This document shows, one piece after another, positions 6,544 through 11,222 of a DNA stretch of 11,222 nucleotides (position 1 is its first letter; the number at the start of each line of letters is the position of its first letter). A program made the translations under genes and the position numbers. A model generated the notes under the pieces. That model made no database searches, was not told the origin of the DNA, and saw only the letters and a list, made by a program, of their open reading frames with translations. Origin of the DNA: an uncultured Porphyromonadaceae bacterium (lineage in GTDB: Bacteria; Bacteroidota; Bacteroidia; Bacteroidales; Muribaculaceae); assembly GCA_947166165.1 (NCBI GenBank), contig CAMVDK010000088.1, positions 1 to 11,222 of the forward strand, read 5' to 3'.

Positions 6544-6571
6544 TGCGGCCGCCGCATTCCGAGGGCCTCGG
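6544..6571. promoter_or_regulatory. Twin GC-rich palindromes in the leader of the 913-residue protein gene
   Basis: Two 13-nt dyads, each with 6-bp arms and a 1-nt centre, stand 2 nt apart: TGCGGC-C-GCCGCA (6544-6556) and CCGAGG-G-CCTCGG (6559-6571). They lie 15-42 nt downstream of the -7 box on the minus strand, hence at the very start of the transcript. They could be an operator pair or 5'-end mRNA structures; their two sequences are not related. Confidence 0.4.
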
Positions 6572-6585
6572 CTTTGGTTCGGTTG

Positions 6586-6593
6586 CAAAATTA
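6586..6593 (-). promoter_or_regulatory. -7 promoter box for the 913-residue protein gene
   Basis: The minus strand reads TAATTTTG, matching TAnnTTTG. At the -33 distance only a weak TTGCC (near 6613-6617) is seen. The start would be near 6579, giving a leader of about 120 nt that is GC-rich first and AT-rich just before the ATG. Confidence 0.6.
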
Positions 6594-6643
6594 GCGGAAA
6601 ATCTTTGAATCGGCAACCATAATCCGTAAAAAAGAACGAAAAC

Positions 6644-6683
6644 AAAAAAACGGCAATGACAGACGTGCTGTCACCCTCTGCCG
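6644..6683 (-). terminator. Rho-independent terminator after the 116-residue gene
   Basis: On the minus strand CGGCA, a 5-nt bulge, TGACAG, the loop CACGT, CTGTCA, T and TGCCG form an interrupted 11-bp hairpin. A TTTTTTTG tail follows. It ends about 50 nt after the stop of the small minus-strand gene and just upstream of the next promoter. Confidence 0.8.
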
Positions 6684-6732
6684 TGCCGCCGCGCCCCCCG
6701 AGGTGCGCATCTGGCCTCGACCACTGTCGGGA

Positions 6733-7083
6733 TCACCGATTCTTCAGCAACTGCCGATGCGTCTTGGTATTTGCCACATATTGCTCTTGATACCACTGTT
6801 TGAATTCATCGGCATTGGCGGGATAATAACTCCAATGGTCCAGCCTACTCCATAGAATGGCTTTCATGCCTAGAGGGGTGCCATCTTCTTCGTAGGGCAA
6901 AAGGGATGGCAAATCATAACTCTTTGCGTAATAGTCGATACAATGCTGCAATGTGGGGTCGTTTTCAAGCATCCGCTTCACCCACACTTGTTCATATCCC
7001 CAAAACAATGCATTCACATTTTCGGGTGGCTCATTTTCGCCATTGTAATAACGGCAGTCTAAAATCAGTTCTTCGCGTGTCAT
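6733..7083 (-). CDS. Hypothetical 116-residue protein
   Basis: I do not recognise this family. The protein is soluble, with no signal peptide or membrane segment, and is unusually rich in Trp, Tyr, Asp and Glu. It contains CRYYNGENEPPENVN, FWGYEQVWVKRMLE, CIDYYAKSYDLPSLLPYEED, and a tail YQEQYVANTKTHRQLLKNR. The helical EQVWVKRMLE and FKQWYQEQYVA stretches hint at an all-alpha or alpha/beta small domain. The frame stays open upstream to 7233, but a promoter-like TAAATTTG at 7099-7092 lies inside that extension, so ATG 7083 (MTREELILD) is preferred. A terminator follows, so it is a single-gene unit. By eye its composition is more AT-rich than the big neighbours, consistent with accessory origin. 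Confidence 0.68.
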   Translation of the reverse strand: MTREELILDCRYYNGENEPPENVNALFWGYEQVWVKRMLENDPTLQHCIDYYAKSYDLPSLLPYEEDGTPLGMKAILWSRLDHWSYYPANADEFKQWYQEQYVANTKTHRQLLKNR

Positions 7084-7091
7084 ATCGGCTG

Positions 7092-7099
7092 CAAATTTA
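7092..7099 (-). promoter_or_regulatory. -7 promoter box close to the start of the 116-residue gene
   Basis: The minus strand reads GTAGTAAATTTGCAG, containing TAAATTTG (TAnnTTTG), after an A-rich run. Only 8 nt separate the box from the ATG, so the mRNA would have almost no leader. No -33 TTTG at standard spacing is seen. Confidence 0.5.
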
Positions 7100-7367
7100 C
7101 TACTTTTTTCCCAAACAATCGCATCCACGAGCACGGCCTCATTTGTTTTGCAAAGATTATTTGCGAAGATGTGCTTCGGCGGCCAGGCTGCAGCCCTCAT
7201 AGGCAGAACGCCTACCGAAATCGGTAACATCACGCTGGTTTAATGTTTTTTACGCTTAATTAACGGACTGGCCACGCTTGTGCTGGTCAATCTTTAAACA
7301 ATAGTAAATCAACAAGAAAGAGCGCTTATTCGCTGGTTGTGTTGAAAATGTACCACCTCTTTTAATA

Positions 7368-7399
7368 TTTGGTTGATTGCAATAATTATTTTAACTTTG
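7368..7399 (+). promoter_or_regulatory. Promoter of the 1029-residue protein gene
   Basis: TTTG (7368-7371), a 20-nt spacer and TAACTTTG (7392-7399) match the Bacteroidetes consensus in sequence and spacing. Transcription would start near 7406, leaving a leader of about 113 nt. The leader is AT-rich before the ATG at 7519 and contains an unused ATG at 7434. Between 7234 and 7367 I see nothing else. Confidence 0.8.
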
Positions 7400-7518
7400 C
7401 CACCGATTTGCTGGGTTAGTAACTCAACATCCTATGAAAAAAAGGATTCATGTCATGATATTTAGTTGGGCATGGCAATTAATTAACATAAATTACCACT
7501 TTCTAAATATAACCATCA

Positions 7519-10500
7519 ATGAAAAAGTATCTACTTTGTGCGATTCTTTCGTGTATGGTGTTGCTGAGCGCTGCGAACGAGTATGTGTTCGACCTGCGCA
7601 ATGCCACAATTCCCACTACGGGCAACGAACTCACGATGACCAGTGCCGATGGAGAAGTCACTCTCACCATCACCATTCCTGCTAGCGAACGCACCAATCC
7701 GTCGCAGACTTACTCGATGAGCGATTGTGTGTACGACAGCCAAACGGGCCGGCTCAAAATCATTTGGGGTGACGGCGCTTCGGTTCGTGCCACTCAAAAC
7801 AATGGGCGCTACCTCAACTACGTCGCCCTTGGTAAATGGACGAATGCCGCCACAGGCGCGAATTATACTTTCGACGATTATCGTCAAAGGCCCGACAAGA
7901 GTACTATAATACATGACGACATCCCCAATGGCGACCAAACAGAGGCAGCGGAGCTCAACCTGTTTAATCTGACAGACAAAACGGAGATGTACTCCCAGTT
8001 CTACAGCTTCGATAACTGCTTCGAAATGTGGATTGGCCCCACGTTTGTCGTGCGCGACGAGCGCATCTCACTCGAGGATCTCACTTTCGCCGACCATGCT
8101 GTGAAAGACTTTAAGCACACCATCACCGACGACCTCGTGGGCGTGATGGTGGAGAATGTCACTGGCGGCGTGGGCCAGTTGCTGTTCTGCCGCAGCGCGC
8201 AGCCCATCAGCAGCGCCCACAAGCACAGCCCGAACCCCGACCAGGAGTTGTGGGAGCGCGACGGCGTGGTTCCTGCATATGCCAACCCCGAAACCGAGCA
8301 ATATGCGTGGATCGCTCTGAATCTGCAAGACGCCGAGCAATACGTGGGCAAACGGTTCAACAACGTGCGCGGACTTTATTGCTCATGGGTTGGTCGTGAA
8401 AGAGGCAACTACTTCGGCTGGCTCAACCCCAATATGCACGTGGAGTCGACCCCCGTCATTCTGGAATCGGGTGTCGAAACCATACGCAACACCTATAGCG
8501 TGGCCAACTTCTCGGAGCAAGACGACCACCACTTCTTCTTCATGGAGCCGCGTCCGTGCGAGGTGTGCAACGTGATCGACGCGATGCGTACCGGCAACGA
8601 CGTGATACTCGTGCCCACCAGCGAAGCCATCACGCCCGACGGCAACGAAGACTACGTCGAGAACGGGATCGAGGGCGGTACCGCGTTCTTCAATGGCTAC
8701 GGAATCGGCACCCCTCCCTACGGACCTTATGGAAGCACCTATGATTCTGAGGGAAACAAAATCTATGCTTATGTAGATGTCGACAAGGAGTACTGCGAAG
8801 AAACGTGGGATGTCCCGACTCAGTTCGCTTGGCGCACCTATTTCAAGTTGTTCAACTTCACCGACCTGATTACGATTTGCTTCTCGAACATCCAGCTCAA
8901 CGACACGCATCATAAATACCCGCTCGACACGCCTAACTTCGACTACGAGCAAGACCAATTCGCCATCCTGCTCGGCCTGATGGGCACGGGCAACACACAC
9001 AGCAGGCTGGGCGGTGATTACGATGAGGACTTCTTTGTGGGCTTCGCCGACTACTACAGCCGCTACGACTGGCGGCGCGATGTGAACGTGTACAAGAACG
9101 ACATGCACATCAACCTGATCGACCACCCGCACGAGGATATTTCGGAGCATCTAGCCACTTTCGGCGACATGGATTTGTGGCGTTGCGACTTCAGAGGCAG
9201 GCCCCTTGCCCAAGTTGCCACACTCGAATGCGTCTATCCGGGTAGATATCGGGTGTCGTACAACGCAGCCTCGCAAACGGCGATCAACAACGGTGTCGTC
9301 GACTCGATGCTTATCGAGAACGGCCAAGTGCTTGGCCACCCCGTTGCCGACAACCAGGAGTTCGACCTCACCGCAGCCACCGAAGGCGAACCCCTCCCCG
9401 CCATTTCGTTCAGCGACTGCTTCATCAGCGAGGAGATGCTCGACAAATCGAGCATCGAGGACATGAACACGGACTACACCTATCGCCTGTTTGCCCACAA
9501 CAACGGTGCCGAAATCCACGTCATCCTCAGCCATGTGCCCGTCTATCGGACTCTGGACAACGAAGTGTGGCGCGCCAGCTTCACCAAGGACGAGGTGGAT
9601 GCCGACACCTTGGGCGTGCTCGCACTCGACAACGACCTGCACATCAAATTCTCGTCGAACACCAACCACCATGTGCTCACCTACCACCTGTTGGAGGGCC
9701 ACGGTAGCAACGATCAGCAAGAGATTGACCAGATCGACGCCACCCACCACGAGCACAGCACATATGGCATCAACGAATATCACGACGGATATGAGCACTA
9801 TGAGCAGACCGGCAGCGTGACAGGATGGGACGGCCTCTGGTTCGTGCCCCAAATCGAGTCGGACCACAACAACAACACCTACGGCTGCTATAAGGAGACC
9901 ATCAATCGCGCATATGTGAATCTCGAGCGCGACGCGGCCGCACCCAACGACAAGCTCGGCATATCGGCCTTGGAATTGACCAGCGGCGGCAAGCACTATC
10001 GCTACTTCCACTCCAGCCTGCACCTTTGGAGCACCCAGGACATCAACCCGAACGCCAACCCCGAGGAGCGCTACCTCTACCGCATATGGCGCGAAGTGAA
10101 ACCGATCAGCGACGGCTATAACGCCCCCCGCCGGGCCAATGGCGATGCATCGAACCGCGTCCTGCTCAACACCACTCCCGAGTTCACCACCAGCATGATT
10201 TCGATGGATCAGTTCAAATACTGGGCAACCGACTATGCCGGGCTGCAGGAGTTCACTGGCGAAGACATCAAAGTGAGCGACACCTTCCTCAACGAAGTGC
10301 CCGCCAACCCGGCCGAACTCAGCATCTTTGTCCTCGATGTGGACTACTACGCAGTGCTCTACGTCCACGACACGGTCGAAGACCTCTACTACCCCGTCGC
10401 TTCGACGATTGTTCCCGTCACATGGAATCTCAGAGGCCCGTCGGTGGTCACAGGAATAGAGTCGATTGATGCCGACAACCGTACGGTGGCAGAAGTGGAA

Positions 10501-10608
10501 TACTACAACGTGACCGGCCAACGCATCGCCTCGCCCCAGGGCGTGACCATCGTTGTGACCCGCTTCACCGACGGCAGCGTCGTCTCGACAAAGCAGGTGT
10601 TCAAATAA
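7519..10608 (+). CDS. Large secreted orphan protein with T9SS-like C-terminal motif
   Basis: This 1029-residue protein begins with a signal peptide (MKKYLLCAILSCMVLLSAANE), probably cut near residue 18-20. The mature part is acidic and rich in aromatic residues, His and Asn, with many short beta-type stretches; I recognise no catalytic domain. It has no obvious long internal repeat. His/acidic clusters include QDDHHFFFMEPRPCEVC (334-350), IDHPHEDISEHLATFGDMD (534-552) and IDATHHEHSTYGINEYHDGY (739-758), which might bind metal (inference). The C-terminus (VVTGIES...VEYYNVTGQRIASPQGVTIVV...STKQVFK) resembles the sorting motif of Bacteroidales exported proteins, as in the 913-residue neighbour. 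The ATG at 7519 is fixed by the signal peptide and lies behind a well-formed promoter. A strong terminator follows. The probable location is the cell surface or outside the cell; the function is unknown. Confidence 0.9.
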   Translation: MKKYLLCAILSCMVLLSAANEYVFDLRNATIPTTGNELTMTSADGEVTLTITIPASERTNPSQTYSMSDCVYDSQTGRLKIIWGDGASVRATQNNGRYLNYVALGKWTNAATGANYTFDDYRQRPDKSTIIHDDIPNGDQTEAAELNLFNLTDKTEMYSQFYSFDNCFEMWIGPTFVVRDERISLEDLTFADHAVKDFKHTITDDLVGVMVENVTGGVGQLLFCRSAQPISSAHKHSPNPDQELWERDGVVPAYANPETEQYAWIALNLQDAEQYVGKRFNNVRGLYCSWVGRERGNYFGWLNPNMHVESTPVILESGVETIRNTYSVANFSEQDDHHFFFMEPRPCEVCNVIDAMRTGNDVILVPTSEAITPDGNEDYVENGIEGGTAFFNGYGIGTPPYGPYGSTYDSEGNKIYAYVDVDKEYCEETWDVPTQFAWRTYFKLFNFTDLITICFSNIQLNDTHHKYPLDTPNFDYEQDQFAILLGLMGTGNTHSRLGGDYDEDFFVGFADYYSRYDWRRDVNVYKNDMHINLIDHPHEDISEHLATFGDMDLWRCDFRGRPLAQVATLECVYPGRYRVSYNAASQTAINNGVVDSMLIENGQVLGHPVADNQEFDLTAATEGEPLPAISFSDCFISEEMLDKSSIEDMNTDYTYRLFAHNNGAEIHVILSHVPVYRTLDNEVWRASFTKDEVDADTLGVLALDNDLHIKFSSNTNHHVLTYHLLEGHGSNDQQEIDQIDATHHEHSTYGINEYHDGYEHYEQTGSVTGWDGLWFVPQIESDHNNNTYGCYKETINRAYVNLERDAAAPNDKLGISALELTSGGKHYRYFHSSLHLWSTQDINPNANPEERYLYRIWREVKPISDGYNAPRRANGDASNRVLLNTTPEFTTSMISMDQFKYWATDYAGLQEFTGEDIKVSDTFLNEVPANPAELSIFVLDVDYYAVLYVHDTVEDLYYPVASTIVPVTWNLRGPSVVTGIESIDADNRTVAEVEYYNVTGQRIASPQGVTIVVTRFTDGSVVSTKQVFK

Positions 10609-10670
10609 CACGACAGATTAAGCGGATAAGTCCAGAACGCTTTAGGCAACCATCCAGCAGTTGCCCTCCC

Positions 10671-10712
10671 CCAAAACAAAATGCGGTCGGAAATGACCGC
10701 ATTTTGTTTTGG
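10671..10712. terminator. Strong terminator after the 1029-residue protein gene
   Basis: A perfect 18-bp stem has arms at 10671-10688 (CCAAAACAAAATGCGGTC) and 10695-10712 with the loop GGAAAT. The right arm carries the T-rich stretch ATTTTGTTTT inside the stem. The symmetry would let it act from either side. It lies 62 nt after the stop. Confidence 0.85.
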
Positions 10713-10785
10713 CAATTATCAGCCTGCTTGCAAGCGAAAAAGTGTCGGAATTCTTTCACTTCGCCCCTGATTGAAAAATATTTTG

Positions 10786-10793
10786 TACCTTTG
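10786..10793 (+). promoter_or_regulatory. -7 promoter box for the 74-residue gene
   Basis: TACCTTTG within TTTTGTACCTTTGC matches TAnnTTTG and is nearly the same string as the hydrolase promoter box. No good -33 TTTG is seen. The implied start is about 15 nt before the ATG at 10815. Confidence 0.6.
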
Positions 10794-10814
10794 CAAGCCT
10801 TCAATTCTTCATTT

Positions 10815-11039
10815 ATGGGCGTAGACATGAGTTTAGTCGTTAGAAACGACTTTAGGCTGCGGCACGATGTGGCCGCGACAGTAAGAATGCTTTCGGAAAC
10901 TGCCGAAATGCTGTGTCGCGTGCTTAAAACCAATGAACTGTTACTCGATTTTCATTACGAAGACAACTATTTCAGAATTTATGACAATCGAGAAAAGGAT
11001 AACGAGTTCTTAGATATCCTTAAATCCGCACCACTATAG
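10815..11039 (+). CDS. Hypothetical 74-residue protein
   Basis: I do not recognise the family. It is a small soluble protein with no signal peptide. The first part is predicted helical (NDFRLRHDVAATVRMLSETA, then EMLCRVLKTN), followed by a beta-like LLLDFHYEDNYFRIYD and an acidic stretch NREKDNEFLDILKSAPL. The frame is open upstream to 10704, but the -7 box at 10786 and the terminator before it favour ATG 10815 (or Met5 at 10827). By eye the gene is clearly more AT-rich than the long genes beside it. Its last codons (KSAPL) fall inside a direct repeat that recurs 150 nt downstream, and a terminator follows at 11057. It may be one of several related small genes, the next lying past the window edge. 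Confidence 0.6.
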   Translation: MGVDMSLVVRNDFRLRHDVAATVRMLSETAEMLCRVLKTNELLLDFHYEDNYFRIYDNREKDNEFLDILKSAPL

Positions 11040-11072
11040 TTAACTATTTTTACAACATCCTAGGCAACAAAA
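11012..11072 (+). repeat. Direct repeat copy A (gene 3' end plus downstream sequence)
   Basis: It covers the last codons and stop of the 74-residue gene and the left arm of its terminator. From 11021 on it aligns without gaps to 11171-11222, identical at 45 of 52 positions, with a spacing of 150 nt. Confidence 0.8.
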
Positions 11073-11089
11073 AGTTGCCCAGGATTTTG
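11057..11089 (+). terminator. Rho-independent terminator after the 74-residue gene
   Basis: ATCCTAGGCAAC (11057-11068), the loop AAAAA and GTTGCCCAGGAT (11074-11085) pair with one A-C mismatch and are followed by TTTG. The left arm lies in direct repeat copy A; the right arm is outside the 52-nt gap-free match visible here. Confidence 0.75.
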
Positions 11090-11160
11090 CCATGTCGGGG
11101 ATTTCACCTAATTTAGTGGTGCAAAAACAATAAGCAGAAATCCGTCGACCAGACAAATTA

Positions 11161-11222
11161 AGATATGCCTTAAATCCGCACCACTTTTGTTAATTATTTT
11201 TATAACATCCTGAGGAACAAAA
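11161..11222 (+). repeat. Direct repeat copy B, cut by the window end
   Basis: It matches copy A, starting AGATATGCCTTAAATCCGCA, with one extra G relative to A near its start. The stop codon seen in copy A is changed here, and the ATCCTGAGGAAC stretch occupies the place of copy A's terminator left arm. The repeat continues past the window edge. Confidence 0.8.

Noticed and set aside
7084..7233. 50-residue N-terminal extension of the 116-residue protein
   Set aside because: A TAnnTTTG box lies inside it and the added residues look like non-coding sequence; Met at 7083 is preferred, though homologues could change this.
7519..7581. Lipoprotein signal (ILSC) at the start of the 1029-residue protein
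   Set aside because: The Cys is at residue 12, too early in the hydrophobic stretch, and a better Sec signal peptidase I site follows near residue 18-20.
7434..7685. ATG AAA AAA AGG... start of an 83-residue frame in the leader of the 1029-residue gene
   Set aside because: It overlaps the real gene out of frame and turns into Cys/Ser/His-rich shadow sequence; only its first codons resemble a start.
9151..10611. 486-residue open frame on the minus strand, followed by a 255-residue one at 8383-9150
   Set aside because: Both are exact antisense shadows of the 1029-residue gene. They are Val/Gly/His-rich low-plausibility sequences without promoter or signal features, and the plus-strand frame has a promoter, signal peptide and terminator.

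Overview
The window looks like a chromosomal stretch from a fairly GC-rich member of the Bacteroidales, of Prevotellaceae or Muribaculaceae type. Four things point there: promoters of the Bacteroidetes form (TTTG, about 20 nt, TAnnTTTG), AT-rich leaders without Shine-Dalgarno sites, large secreted proteins ending in a T9SS-like C-terminal motif (...YNVxGQ...GxVI...K), and a winged-helix regulator/membrane-protein pair of a kind common in this phylum. The genus is inferred, not proven.

Layout. 1-815: 3' part of a class II fructose-bisphosphate aldolase gene, followed by a strong terminator. 1107-1946: metallo-beta-lactamase-fold hydrolase with its own promoter box. A perfect hairpin separates it from the convergent, minus-strand pair at 2012-2919: a six-helix membrane protein whose stop codon overlaps the start of an HTH_34-type regulator (ATGA). 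Their promoter region (2920-3036) carries two matching dyads, GGTTTA-N5-TAAAC(C/T), probably operators. 3037-3684 holds no convincing gene; it is packed with hairpins and interspersed repeats. 3718-6459 (minus) is a 913-residue secreted, internally duplicated beta-rich protein. 6733-7083 (minus) is a small orphan gene that may be nearly leaderless. 7519-10608 (plus) is a 1029-residue secreted orphan with a clear promoter. 10815-11039 is a 74-residue orphan. Its 3' end and terminator arm belong to a direct repeat that recurs 150 nt later and runs off the window.

How the parts relate. The aldolase and the hydrolase look like independent housekeeping units. The minus-strand pair is probably one autoregulated operon. 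The two large proteins share only a signal peptide and a similar C-terminal motif, suggesting export to the cell surface by the same route; they are separate transcription units. The right end is more AT-rich than the rest and looks accessory. No tRNA, rRNA, CRISPR array, transposase or phage gene was found. No complete new multi-gene system can be demonstrated. The best leads are the paired operators, the 150-nt-period repeat at the right edge, the duplicated surface protein with a nearly unchanged 91-bp tract, and the orphan 1029-residue protein.
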